This document shows, in pieces, positions 31,516 to 43,408 of a DNA stretch of 64,000 bases (position 1 is its first letter; each line of letters begins with the position of its first letter). The DNA comes from Clusia tigrina (lineage: Eukaryota; Arthropoda; Insecta; Diptera; Clusiidae), in the NCBI GenBank assembly GCA_920105625.2, contig OV050031.1, positions 73,665,995 to 73,729,994 on the forward strand, in the 5' to 3' direction. The position numbers and the translations under genes were made by a program. Under the pieces are notes generated by a model. The model ran no database searches and was not told the origin of the DNA. It saw only the letters and a list, made by a program, of their open reading frames with translations.

Positions 31516-33950
31516 CTGCCTCAGTCGGCGTCTCAGTCAGCGTACCAGCCTCTTTCAGTGTCTCTGTAGGCGTCTCAGTCGCTGCCGCTGACGATTGGGG
31601 GGTCCGCTGCCTTCTCGATGCCTATATCTACCCCTATCTGCCTCAGCCGGCATCTCAGTCGGCGTCGCAGCCTCTGTCAGCGTCTCTGTAAGCATCTCAG
31701 TCGCTGTAGCTGTCGATCGGGGGGTCTGCTGCCTTCTCTATGCGTATATCTACCTCTATATGCCTCAGTCGGCATGGCAGTCGGCGTCGCGGCCTCTATC
31801 AGCGTCTCTGTAGGCGTCTCAGTCGCTGCCGCTCTTGTTTGTTGGTTCTGCTAGCTTCTCTATGCCTATATCTACCCGTATCTGCCTCAGTCTGCGCCTC
31901 AGTCGGCGTCGCAGCCTCTGTCAGCGTCTCTGTAGGCGTCTCAGTCGCTGCCGCTGTCGATTGGGGGGTCTGCTGCCTTCTCGATGCCTATATCTACCCC
32001 TATCTGCCCCAGTCGGCGTCTCAGTCGGCGTCGCAGCCTCTGTCAGCATCTCTGTAGGCATCTCAGTCGCTGCCGCTGTTGATTAATGGGGTCGGCTGCC
32101 TTCTCTATGCCTATATCTACCCCTATCTGCCTCAGTCGGCGTCGCAGCCTCTGTCAGCGTCTCTGTAGGCATCTCAGGCGCTGCCTCTGTCGATTAGAGA
32201 GTTCTGCTGCCTTCTATATGCTTATATCTACCCCTATCTGCCTCAGTCGGCATCTCAGTCGGAGTCGCAGCCTCTGTCAGCGTCTCTGTAGGTGTCTCAG
32301 TCGCTGCCGCTGTTGATTGGGGGGTCTGCTGCCTTCTCTATGCCAATATCTACCCCTATCTGCCTCAGTCGGTGTCTCAGTCGGTGTCGCAGCCTCTATC
32401 AGCGTATCTGTAGGCATCTCATCCGCTGCCGCTGTCGATCGAGAGGTCTGCTGCCTACTCTATGCCTATATCTACCCCTATCTGCCTCAGTTGGCATCTC
32501 AGTCGGCGTCGCAGCCGCTGTCAGCGTATCTGCAGGCGTCTCAGTCGCTGCCGCTGTCGTTTCTTGGTTCTGCTACCGTCTCTATGCCTATATCTACCCG
32601 TATCTGCCTCAGACGGCTTCGCAGCCCCTTTCAAGGGTCTCTGTAGGCGTCTCAGTCGCTGCCGCTGTCGATTGGGGGGTCTGCTGCCTTCTCGATGCCT
32701 ATATCTACCCCTCTCTGCCTCAGTCGGCGTCTCAGCCGCTGCCGCTGTCGATTGGGGAATTCTGCTGCCTTCTCTATGCATATATATACCCTTATTTGCC
32801 TCAATCGGTGTCTCAGTCGGCGTCGCAGCCTCTGTCAGTGTCTCTGTAGGCGTCTCAGTCGCTGCCGCTATCGATTGGGGGGTTGTGCTGCTTTCTCGAT
32901 GCCTATATCTACCCCTATCTGCCTCAGTCGACGTCTCAGTCGGCGTCGCAGCCCCTTTCAGCGTCTCTGTATTCGTCTCAGTCGCTGCCGCTGACGATTG
33001 GGGGGTCCGCTGCCTTCTCGATGCCTATATCTACCCCTATCTGCCTCAGTCGGCATCTTAGTCGGCGTCGCAGCCTCTGTCAGCGTCTCTGTAAGCATCT
33101 CAGTCGCTGCAGCTGTCGATCGGGGGGTCTGCTGCCTTCTCTATGCGTATATCTACCCCTATATGCCTCAGTCGGCATGGCAGTCGGCGTCGCGGCCTCT
33201 ATCAGCGTCTGTGTAGGCGTCTCAGTCGCTGCCGCTCTTGTTTGTTGGTTCTGCTAGCTTCTCTATGCCTATATCTACCCGTATCTGCCTCAGTCTGCGC
33301 CTCAGTCGGCGTCGCAGCCTCTGTCAGCGTCTCTGTAGGCGTCTCAGTCGCTGCCGCTGTCGATTGGGGGGTCTGCTGCCTTCTCGATGCCTATATCTAC
33401 CCCTATCTGCCCCAGTCGGCGTCTCAGTCGGCGTCAAAGCCTCTGTCAGCATCTCTGTAGGCATCTCAGTCGCTGCCGCTGTTGATTAATGTGGTCGGCT
33501 GCCTTCTCTATGCCTATATCTACCCCTATCTGCCTCAGTCGGCGTCTCAGTCGGCGTCAAAGCCTCTGTCAGCATCTCTGTAGGCATCTCAGTCGCTGCC
33601 GCTGTTGATTAATGGGGTCGGCTGCCTTCTCTATGCCTATATCTACCCCTATCTGCCTCAGTCGGCGTCGCAGCCTCTGTCAGCGTCTCTGTAGGCATCT
33701 CAGGCGCTGCCTCTGTCGATTAGAGAGGTCTGCTGGCTTCTATATGCTTATATCTACCCCTATCTGCCTCAGTTGGCATCTCAGTCGGAGTCGCAGCCTC
33801 TGTCAGCGTCTCTGTAGGTGTCTCAGTCGCTGCCGCTGTTGATTGGGGGGTCTGCTGCCTTCTCTATGCCAATATCTACCCCTATCTGCCTCAGTCGGTG
33901 TCTCAGTCGGTGTCGCAGCCTCTATCAGCGCATCTGTAGGCATCTCATCC
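31516..33950 (-). repeat. Satellite array, orientation B, between the two insertions
   Basis: Same monomer and orientation as 6916-7602. It contains a 1403-bp higher-order repeat: the marker GCTCTTGTTTGTTGGTTCTG occurs at 31831 and 33234. A single 123-bp monomer is duplicated at about 33489-33611. It ends in ...CATCTCATCC where the gypsy-type element is inserted. Confidence 0.93.
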
Positions 33951-34433
33951 TGTTGGGGTCCTTATCTGCTTGTCGGCGAGAGACGTCCTCTGGAATATCC
34001 TGTCGCGGCTTGTCCTGCGCGGGAACCTGTAAACCTACACCACTTTCTGAAAGAAACACTGCACTCTTTTAGGTTTAAAATAACAAGAGAGCTTTATTCT
34101 TAAAATGCTAGTTCTTATATACTATTTACAAATAAACATTACAGTCTACGTCTTCACTTTTCTGGTGTTCCAGTTACGCAATTGTTATTTGGTGTCAGTT
34201 GCTCAAGCCCGCTGACCTACTGCAAGTAAAAGTGTCGTCGGTGCATTCTAAATGCCCCTCGTCAGCTTGACTGCGGAACTGTGACACCCTAAAAGTTTAC
34301 ATCATAATTAATGAATAATTACTGTTCATTTTCAATATTTGCACCCTAAAAATATGTGCGTTCTTAATGAATTTAATAGGAGCCGGTGCTGTGAGTCAAC
34401 TACGCGTAAGTAGCTTGATTCTAACTCACAACA
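33951..34433 (-). repeat. Gypsy-type element 3' LTR (483 bp)
   Basis: On the minus strand it has TATATAAG (34121-34114) and AATAAA (34098-34093). It is inserted in the satellite after CATCTCATCC; the monomer continues at 44852 with ATCCGCTGCC. Confidence 0.93.
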
Positions 34434-34448
34434 TCCCTCCCCTCTTTC
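34434..34448 (-). other. Gypsy-type polypurine tract
   Basis: On the minus strand GAAAGAGGGGAGGGA, 15 purines in a row, directly upstream of the 3' LTR. Confidence 0.8.
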
Positions 34449-37343
34449 TAAAAGAAGTTAGTGCAACTAACTTCCATAAAATCTTTACAATATTTTTCTT
34501 GTACTGTAAACAATTATGTGCATTTATTTAACTCTATAGTACATATATATAATTTGTTTTATTTTTTTTCCATGAAATCGCCTTGTTTGGGTTCTATCAC
34601 GGTTTTTTCTTCCTTTTTTATTCTTTTCTTTTCCATATATATATATTTTTTTTTTCTCTAGCTTTTATTTTCTTTTGTAGTTTTCTTTCTTTTATTTTTA
34701 TTTTTTTTTTTTACTTTGTTTTTGTTTTTGTTTGTTTGTTTTTTTTTTTTCTTATTTTTATCCATCATTATTTTTTTTTTTTTTTATAATCCCCTTTTTA
34801 TAATTTGGTCTTTCATTGACTCGTTTCTCATTGGCGTATATACAAACATCTAAACAATAACACAATTCTACTCTATACATAAAACCTTACATTATACTGC
34901 GCTCTCTGCTACCCGCTGGTCCATTTGACGACCGTCGTTGTCGGAGTGAAGTCCCTCGATGAACTCTGCATACCCCTCCCTTCTTTCTGGACCGGTACGT
35001 AAAAAGATGATATAGGTTGGCGATCTGGTTTTCCATTAAAACCTTGCTTTTAGTGGCCTTCTTCTTTCCATTTATATAGTGTGCCCCACGGCTGTAGGTG
35101 GTACTGCCTCTGCTTATAGTATTCAACTTGTAAAAAACATTTGGAATACATGAGAGATTACAATACTCCGTCTTACTTTGCAGCAATACGTTTTATGGTG
35201 GAAGTATTTCTCTTGAGCTTCCTCATAATGGTATTGGACATCGTTTGGCTTTGATATGAAGACAATCGGTATTTTTCTGAGATACACGTTCAATTATGTA
35301 ATTTGTGTACTCTGGTCGGTTACCAGTCTCTGTGTCCTCTTGTATTAAATCATATTTCATATGTAAATCACATATCATATGTTCATACTCTAGATTGGAC
35401 ATATACTTCAATGAAGCAATTAACTTCCGTGAGCCAAATTTCCTCTGCTTATTATATTTGGTGGTGGTTTCAGTCACCCTCCTTAAGCTTTTACCTATCT
35501 TCAACTTATTCAAAATCGATTCTGTTGAGATCGTGATACACTGGGTGGACATTGTAATATAAAACTGTCCAATGCAAAATATGACTCCGCAAGGGAACTT
35601 GTTTATTTTTGGTTCTTTGCCAATAACTCATCCACAACGCGTTCAAATGCTGCGGCCATATGCCGTTTCGCAAAATTAAAATTACATCCGTCGCCATTCA
35701 TCCCCAATTTAATATGTTGGCATCATTGGGGTCACAAACCTTAGATAACTGCCAAAAATCTCTGTTTTTCAAAAACGCATCTTTCCGAATGTTGGTCCTT
35801 TAGTCCGCACCGTCTTCCGATATCCGCTGTTCCCGGAACTTCCTGCTTCGCTTCACATCATCAGAGCTATTTAGAGAACACCTATAATAATTTTCTCAAT
35901 TTTCTAATATACATTTTAGTTTGATATTTCTTCTATGTTTAATTTTTGTCAAACATTTCATAAGTCAATTTAATAAATGAATTTCAAAATTATATAATAT
36001 TTAAATAAATACACTATAAGTACTATATATACTCTTGGGTATAATTTCTTTTTCTTTTTATTATAACACTTATTTTATTATAAAGTTAGATTTTAAACAA
36101 TTAATTTTTTAACTCTAATTTTTTTTTTTCTAAACTACCTTTAATTTTAATCTGAACTTTTACTCAGATTATAATTTTTTAATCTGTAACTTTTCTTAAA
36201 CATACGCTATTCCTGAATATATAAACAAAAAACAATATTTCTACAACATGCTTTTTTTATAATTGAATGCTATATCATTCAATTTGCCATCCACTCGTCT
36301 TCTCCCCTTACATTATCGGATTCGCTACCGTATCCTGGAGGAAAAGAGGACTGGACTATGCGTTTTCATAGCCATATAGGGCATCAGTTTTGCTCTGATT
36401 AATTTTCCGTGCTCTTTTTCAACACGTGAGTTATCACTCATTTCAACTTTGAACCAATTCATTGGCCCTCCGACAAAAACCAGATTATACAAAATAATCC
36501 CGTTTGTGTCAAAACTTTGTCCATCGCATGACTATATCTTTCATTGCATACAATTACTTTTTATTTAAATTTACTTCTAGCCTGATATGTATATATCCAT
36601 TAATGATTCTATTTTCCATCCTGTACTTAGCCCGTATATGAATACATACATACATTCAAGGCGCTTTAATTTACCTAGAATTAATTACTAACGTTATTTT
36701 CCCAATCAACCTATACATTTTTTCAAATTTTCATACGCTAATTTCCTAAACAATAAACAGTTAAAACCTATGTACGAGTATATCTACATATAGCCTGCTG
36801 CAGTATCTGCAAATATATACATACGCACATACCCATTCCTCCTAACTAGAATACTTACTTCTTTAAATATACATTCGTACATTCATTCTTTATCTTATAC
36901 ACATATATACATACTCGTATATATACTTACTTCACCAGCAGTTCCGTTGCCTGGCGTTAATGCTCATGCATCGAATTTCAGTGCATACACTGCCGTATGT
37001 ATGTATGTACATATTCGAAGTTTTGTTTTATATTACTTACCCACGACTGTCTTATTATTTCATTTTATTCTTTATTTTTTATAATTTGTTTTTTTTTTAA
37101 AAGTGAGTTCAACGTTCTAAAAAGAAAACAACAATGCATTTTTCCCTGCTGCGCTTCGTTCGGCCATAATGCATAATAATCACATTTTATTGCGTCAGCT
37201 TTACTTGCTCGAGTTTAATTGGCACACTTCTGCTGGCCTTGCCTTTGAAACTCGGAGCTGTGTGTGTTATTTGATACACACACGTACATGTTTACGTTGT
37301 TATTTTTGTGTTTACACTTGTAAGACACTGCTAACACATGTCT
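34449..37343 (-). other. Long 3' region of the gypsy-type element, no gene recognised
   Basis: About 2.9 kb between pol and the purine tract, the place of env in errantivirus-like elements. It holds a very A-rich block on the minus strand (T-rich on +, about 34560-34800), short ORFs of ~60-110 codons (for example 35223-35552 and 34887-35186) with no family I recognise, and TACATACATA-type microsatellites (36640-37010). I see no signal peptide, furin site or fusion-type membrane anchor in a long frame. It may be a decayed env, a large UTR or other acquired DNA. Confidence 0.6.
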
Positions 37344-40300
37344 TTATTTGTGTGGTCTAATGTGGAATAATTTCAACAAATTATTATGTAGCTTTTTATT
37401 TTTGCCCTTAATTGTTACGACCGTTGTAACTGGGCTTTTGATCTCTGCTACTACATAGGGACCTATCCACACAGGTGAGAATTTGTTTCTCCTAGCCTGA
37501 TTCTTCATTAGTACTTGATCACCCACATGAAAAACTACTGGGTTTAGTACCTTGTTATAGGCTTCCCTGGCCACTCGTTTAGCACATTCCTGGTTTTCTC
37601 TAACCAATTCGTGCGCTCGTTGTAACTGATACTTCTGCACTTTATTCGGGTTATCAGCATTGTATACAGGCGCACATTTGCGCTTCAAATTCGCTGGCAT
37701 GTTGAAATCAAACCCGTAGAGTGTTCTAAACGGAGTTTGCTTTGTTGATACATGCACAGTATTGTTGTGTACATGCATTGCAGTGGTTAACCATTGATCC
37801 CAATTCGAGCCGTCTTCCTTGGCGAAACTGCGCAAGTACTCGGCCAGAGGTCGATGACTACGTTCCAATGAGCCATTCGCCTGTGGATGATATGGTGTTA
37901 TGTGCAACTTCTTGATTCCCAGCATTTTACATGTTTCTGAGAATAATTTCGATACGAAATTTGAACCATTGTCGGTTATCAAAACCTTAGGTATGTTGTA
38001 TCGTGCTACTATTTCATCAAAGAATGCTTTGGCCACCGTGCTTGCTTCAGCATCGGGTATAGCCACGCACGCCATATACTTTGAGAAATCGTCTTGGAAC
38101 GTCAAAATATATTTATTCCCCGAAACAGTCTCAGGTAAAATACCTACAATATCCATATGAACTTTATCAAATGGCTGTTTAGGTGTGTCAGTTAACACCA
38201 TTGGCATCTTCGTCAGCCTTGAGCTTTTGTTGGCCTGGCATTTTGGACAACTCTTTATATATTTCTTAATGTCCTTGAGCATACCCTTCCATCCGTATAC
38301 TCGCCTAATTCTGTCATGGGTTTTCCAGAATCCCTGATGGCCACCCAGAGGTGAATCATGGAAACCCTTTAACACAGCCTGGATATCCTTTGTATCCTCC
38401 AGCCATTCTACATTACTGGCTGCTTGCTCATTGGCATCGAAACCCGCATTGCTAACATCTCTTGTAGCATCAACTTTATCCTTCTGCATTGTCTCGGCCT
38501 TCTCCTTATCCGACCGTGCTTTGGACCTTGTTTGCACTACTGATACTTTCTGTGCCTGCGGTACTCTGCTGAGTGCATCTGCATTCAGATTCTTTTTCCC
38601 AGGTTTGTAAATGATTTCAAAATCATACTCAGACAATTTGTGTCTGAACCTGGCTAGCCTAGACGTTTGGTCTTTCAAATTGGCTATGCCTCTTAACGGC
38701 TGGTGATCAGTATATATCCTAAATGGGCGTCCTAGCAAATATGCTCTAAAATTCTTCGTAGCCCATACTATAGCTAGAAACTCCTTTTCTATTGTGGAGT
38801 ATCTCTTCTCCGTGTCGCTAAGCGCTCTGCTTGCGAATGCTATTGGTCGGTCATTCCCGACTTCCCCTTGTGACAATACTGCCCCTAACGCTTCATTGCT
38901 AGCATCAGTGGTCAACAAAAAAGTTTGCTCAAAGTCGGGGTATGCCAAAATTGGTGGCGAGCTAATTATCTGCTTTAGCCTCTCGAATGCTTGCTGACAT
39001 CTCTCTGTCCATTCGAACTTTGCTTCTTTTCGTAGCAACTTATTAATGGGCAAAGCAATTCCGGCTAGTCCTTCCACGAACTTTCTATAATAGTTCACTA
39101 GTCCTAGGAATGCTTGCACATCTTTTCTGTTTCTTGGAACCGCTAAATTCCTAACGCATTCCACCTTCTGCGGGTCAGGCAGTGCTCCTGCTTCTGAGCA
39201 ACGATGGCCTAAATAAACCACCTCTCTTCGCAAAAATTGACACTTCTCCGTGTTCAATTTCAAGTTGTGTTCTCGTAATTTCTGGAGCACCTTGCGCAAG
39301 CGTTGCGAATGCTGCTGCAAGTTCTTCCCATAAATTACAATATCATCGAGATACACAAAACAATCTAACCCTTGTAAGCCTGTTAGCACATGGTTCATTA
39401 GCCGTTGGAAGGTAGCCGGTGCTCCTGTTAATCCAAACGGCATTCTATTGAACTCGTAATGGCCTAAACCGGTGCTGAACGCGGTTTTCTGCTTATCTTG
39501 GGTATCCACCAGAACTTGGTGGTAGCCACTCGCTAAATCAAGTGTAGAAAAATATCTACTGTGTCCCAATTGATCCAGAATCTCTTCTATCCTTGGTATC
39601 GGGAACACCTGCTTGATAGTGGCGTCGTTCAATTTCCTAAAATCGACGACCATTCTCCACTTCTTCTGACCCTGCGCACCTCCCTTCTTTGGTACCAAAA
39701 TTATTGGTGAGTTCCAAGGCGAGATACTCGGTGAAATAATGTTATCCTTTAACATTCCTTCCACTTGCCTATTTACCTCATCTTTGTGAGCTTGCGGCAA
39801 TCTGTATTGCTTCTGGTTAATTGGCGCTTGATCCACTCTAGTAGGTATTTCATGCTCTACCTCTGGTGTAAATGTTAGCTGGTCTCCTTCCAGCAAAAAT
39901 ATGTCATGGAATGACATACAAATGGCTTCTATTGATGCCTTCTCTTCTGTATTTACGCTTGGGTCTAACTTTAGTGATTCTAGCACTCTCTCCATTCTTT
40001 TCCTTACATCTATCTGCTTAATCTGATTAACTGTTCCATAGTTCGGTTCCTTAAAACTATCATAACTAGTGAACTTAGGCCTAAAATCCTTATCCATATA
40101 GTAGTCCTCCTCTGACGCATTTAGTACACAAGCGTACACTTTACCCTTGTCAACGTGCGTTATGGTCTCTCCCATATACACACCCTCCGCTAGCTGCTGC
40201 TTGTGCAAAACAACAGTCCTGAGTTTCGTGTTTACACGCATAGTAACTACTCTGGTTGACCTTGCGTTCACTACCTCCCTACAATTCTTAACCCTATTCA

Positions 40301-41150
40301 CGGTTCCTTCCTGCCATGACTTCAATGGGAGAGTAAGGATTCTATTCTTATTATCATCATAAAATGATAACTGTTTCTCCAGCGCATCCAGTATGGTGCG
40401 GCCCCAGAGATTATCGCGGCCAATTATCCCATCGGCCGGGATACCTTCCCTATCCAATTCAACTGCGTGCACTCTAAAACTCATTCCCTTAACTTTACTG
40501 TGCCCTATTTTAAGTGACCCCAGTGTTCTGATGCAACCTCCGAACGCTCCATTAAGCGTTCTGACATCTTTTGGGTTAATAACTAGTCCTTTCCGTAAAA
40601 CACTAGATTTTACGAGGCTAGTATCCGCCCCTGAATCTATCAAAAGCACTAGCTTTCCACTAGCCGCCTCCTTGCAGGGTATCTCGATGAAAGCATCTCC
40701 TACCCCGCTCACAACGAAACAACGCCCTTTTGACTCCAAAATGGACGCGTATCTACTTCCTAACTCTTCCAATTTTCTGCTCCATGCACCGCAGTTATCC
40801 CTTACAATCCTATACTCCCTCGTATCACGATGACATTCTCGTACCACGTACGCGGCGATTGGCTTATACTCTCTAATCTTATTAAAACTTAATCTAAGTG
40901 CTAGAATCATCACAGTTACCCAAATCAGTACGCAATCCAAAATTTTCCCCCGGAGAGACTCTTGCTCCTCCGTAATTTGAACCATTGTGTTCACGTTACT
41001 TGGTACATGGTATTGGAGAGCCTCTTGCTCCTCCTTTTCCTGGACTGTACTTCCTACATTACCAGTCACACGTACCTTCGGCCTAACTGTTACTTCCTTA
41101 CTTTTGGCTTTCCAGTCTACTGGCCTCGACTGGGCCGCTGGAAGTTTCCC
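37344..41150 (-). CDS. Gypsy-type Pol: protease, RT, RNase H, integrase (by -1 frameshift from gag)
   Basis: Open in the -1 frame from the slippery site to TAA/TAG-free 37344 end. Counting from the GTG at 41069: a hydrophobic, membrane-like segment at ~43-62 (ILDCVLIWVTVMILAL); protease with LLIDSGADTS (~145) and GIIGRDN; RT ~410-600 with FSTLDLASGYHQ and an intact YLDD (~573-576); RNase H with TTDASNEALGAVL (~721) and KKNLNADALSR; integrase zinc finger (GGHQGFWKTH ... CPKC, ~909-947) and acidic residues in MDIVG (~973), ITDNGSNF (~1033) and GSLERSHR (~1069); C-terminal GPYVVAEI ... HNNLLKLF. All motifs look functional. The membrane-like stretch before protease is unusual for the family. Confidence 0.92.
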   Translation of the reverse strand, partial: GKLPAAQSRPVDWKAKSKEVTVRPKVRVTGNVGSTVQEKEEQEALQYHVPSNVNTMVQITEEQESLRGKILDCVLIWVTVMILALRLSFNKIREYKPIAAYVVRECHRDTREYRIVRDNCGAWSRKLEELGSRYASILESKGRCFVVSGVGDAFIEIPCKEAASGKLVLLIDSGADTSLVKSSVLRKGLVINPKDVRTLNGAFGGCIRTLGSLKIGHSKVKGMSFRVHAVELDREGIPADGIIGRDNLWGRTILDALEKQLSFYDDNKNRILTLPLKSWQEGTVNRVKNCREVVNARSTRVVTMRVNTKLRTVVLHKQQLAEGVYMGETITHVDKGKVYACVLNASEEDYYMDKDFRPKFTSYDSFKEPNYGTVNQIKQIDVRKRMERVLESLKLDPSVNTEEKASIEAICMSFHDIFLLEGDQLTFTPEVEHEIPTRVDQAPINQKQYRLPQAHKDEVNRQVEGMLKDNIISPSISPWNSPIILVPKKGGAQGQKKWRMVVDFRKLNDATIKQVFPIPRIEEILDQLGHSRYFSTLDLASGYHQVLVDTQDKQKTAFSTGLGHYEFNRMPFGLTGAPATFQRLMNHVLTGLQGLDCFVYLDDIVIYGKNLQQHSQRLRKVLQKLREHNLKLNTEKCQFLRREVVYLGHRCSEAGALPDPQKVECVRNLAVPRNRKDVQAFLGLVNYYRKFVEGLAGIALPINKLLRKEAKFEWTERCQQAFERLKQIISSPPILAYPDFEQTFLLTTDASNEALGAVLSQGEVGNDRPIAFASRALSDTEKRYSTIEKEFLAIVWATKNFRAYLLGRPFRIYTDHQPLRGIANLKDQTSRLARFRHKLSEYDFEIIYKPGKKNLNADALSRVPQAQKVSVVQTRSKARSDKEKAETMQKDKVDATRDVSNAGFDANEQAASNVEWLEDTKDIQAVLKGFHDSPLGGHQGFWKTHDRIRRVYGWKGMLKDIKKYIKSCPKCQANKSSRLTKMPMVLTDTPKQPFDKVHMDIVGILPETVSGNKYILTFQDDFSKYMACVAIPDAEASTVAKAFFDEIVARYNIPKVLITDNGSNFVSKLFSETCKMLGIKKLHITPYHPQANGSLERSHRPLAEYLRSFAKEDGSNWDQWLTTAMHVHNNTVHVSTKQTPFRTLYGFDFNMPANLKRKCAPVYNADNPNKVQKYQLQRAHELVRENQECAKRVAREAYNKVLNPVVFHVGDQVLMKNQARRNKFSPVWIGPYVVAEIKSPVTTVVTIKGKNKKLHNNLLKLFHIRPHK
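41117..41150 (-). promoter_or_regulatory. gag-pol -1 ribosomal frameshift signal
   Basis: GGGAAAC at 41150-41144 lies in the gag zero frame as G GGA AAC, nine codons before the gag TAG (41119-41117). The pol frame is open from exactly here. Downstream, TTCCAG can pair with CTGGAA and GGCC with GGCC, giving a stem-loop that starts 1-8 bases after the heptamer. GGGAAAC is a known efficient -1 slippery heptamer. Confidence 0.75.
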
Positions 41151-43408
41151 TGGTTCCTCTGTTGGAACTGCCTATCCCTGCACTCCGCAGCTCGATGTCC
41201 CATCCGACCACATGAGAAGCATTTCAACCCCTGTTGGGTGTTGCCTAACCTTTGTCCTCCTCCAGTATCCCAGTTTGGCCGCTGCTGACCATTACCAGTG
41301 CTGAAAGGATTTCTTCCTTGGTTAATCCCTTCCGTTGAGCTGACTCGAGGACCACTACCCCTGTTGTCCCTTAAGGTTGGATCTGGGCGCCTCGTAGCTG
41401 GCTGCCTTCTACTTTGATCCCATTTATTGTCTAATTGACACTGCCTACTTGCCTCATGACCATATGTTTGGCACTCCATACAATAGGGCGTATTCTTGCG
41501 TGTAATGCATTCGTCTCTTGTATGGCCTGACTTATGGCAGAATGAACAAATGGGTTTCCTCGGCTGGAAACTCTCGACTAGGCAACCTTGTTCTCTTTGT
41601 TGCGGGAGGGAAAATCTGCCGATTCCCCTTGGGTTCCGCTGTTGTACCGGTCCTACCTCTGCAGGAGCATTATTCCAACAGATTCCACCTGTTGTCGCTC
41701 GCTGTTGGATTGATTCTTCTGCGGAAGAAACCGCTTCGACTAATTCTGCCATACTCCTCTGCGTGAGATTAAGAGTATAATTCGCCAAGTCCCTATTTAT
41801 CAGACCTGCCTTAAACACAGAAATCATGGCTCGCTCTACTTGAGCCTTATATGCTGCGACATTTCCTGGAAACTGCCTGTTAGCTTCTGTCTCAGCAGCG
41901 TTCCCCAGAGACTGGATCCTTCGTCCCCAGGCTCTCAATTCCTCCCCTGGTTTCTGAGTTGATTCCTGTATTTCCCGTACAAGACAGTCGTACGACTTTT
42001 GTTTCAAATATGTTCGATCTAGAAGTGCGTATAACTCCGGCAGGGTGCTTACTGAGCTATGCGCTAGTAAATCAAACGCATCACCTGTGGTCCTTTGTCT
42101 TATACATCTTATCAAATGTTCCCCTTCTGCTCCCGGAAGACTCTGTTGCGCCAACTCACAACCTTCTTTGAAGCGCCGTATCTCAGTTCTCAGATCATAC
42201 AACTCGACCCCTGAGAACATGGGCACCAGCTTCTCCACTGCATGAGCTACTTCCAGAATGCCCATTTTACTTCTATTTGTTTTACTTATGACCGGTAAAA
42301 CTTGAGTGCTATCTTTGTGGTTCGTTCCTAGATTCACTTCTCCCGGATCTGAGAGGTAATTGACCAATGACGGACTCAAACTAATTAGTCTTCGATCGTT
42401 TGTTCGTACAGGCGAAATACTGTCCACAGTATTAGGCCTGTCCTGTACCGTTATTGCTTCTGGCTCTTTTGGCGTATACCCCTTATTTTTATTAGTTACC
42501 GGACGTTCTGGAGTAAATGGCTCGACACCGATTTCCGACGCGTCAAATAAAAATCCCGCTTCACTTTCTCCAGTCAATACTAATCTAGGCTTTACCACAC
42601 GACCTATCCCTTCCGGAGTTAAATACTCCGGCCAGCGAACTTCAGGAGGCAATGTCAACACTGTCTGTGTGAATCCAGCCGATGCTGATTTTGATCTCTC
42701 CTTTCTATGTGGGTTGCTATTGGTCGCCCGTCCTCTTCTCAATCCTGCACACTCCTTTTCCAACAGCGTTGCTGCTTCCTCTGTTTAAGACAATCTCTGA
42801 GAAAGTTCCTTTACCTTCTTCTCAAGATACTCTTTTTGTGCTCTCAAATCTTCTGTTTTCTTATGAAAACTGAATAACTTTTCTTCTGTTCTTCTTTGGA
42901 TTGCCGTAAAGGCTTGATCCGCTACTTCTAATGGTGACACAGCTCCTCCGGCATTCGCCTGCTTCCACAATTCATGAGCTTCTTCCCTGCTTGTACTTGC
43001 TTCGAACTGGTCAACTATTTTCCCAGTAAACAGTTTCACCTCTGACTGTATTGATTTTAATCTGTTCCTTATTTCCTCGTCTGGCGAAACCAAACTCACT
43101 GTTTGTTGCCCTAGTCCTTCTAATTCAGAACTAAATGTATCTGCCCATTCGTTGACCAGACTATTTATGTAGTCTGCGTATTTCTCCGCAAAATATTTTC
43201 CCTTGCCGTACTCAACTGCGTGAGGTAACAACAGTCCGTGATTATTGTTGAACTCTCTCCCCAGAACTTGCAACTGTGTTATTCGCTTGCGATAATACAC
43301 GTTGTCCTTACGTAACTTGCCGTCTTTCTTAAAGTTACGGACCAGTTTTTCAATTGTTTCGCCAATTTGTTCCTGTCTCAGCAGTAACCCTTGCGCTTCC
43401 TTCGTCAT
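41117..43408 (-). pseudogene. Gypsy-type Gag with one in-frame stop
   Basis: ATG at 43408-43406 opens a 207-codon frame of charged, coiled-coil-like sequence (KELSQRLS end) ending at TAA 42787-42785. The same frame then continues without a further stop for 555 codons to 41117. The second part has a Pro/Ser-rich stretch, a Gag core (MGILEVAHAVEKLVP, LYALLDRTYLKQKSYD) and three zinc knuckles: CSFCHKSGHTRDEC, CMECQTYGHEASRQC and CFSCGRMGHRAAEC. The two parts are most simply one Gag of ~760 residues with a nonsense codon. Stop read-through, or restart at the Met before GILEV (~166 codons into the second part), are alternatives. Intact-looking pol and identical LTRs mean the stop is recent or tolerated. 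Confidence 0.7.

Noticed and set aside
35223..35697. Possible env ORFs of the gypsy-type element
   Set aside because: Frames are about 60-110 codons, overlapping, and show no signal peptide, cleavage site or membrane anchor that I can identify.
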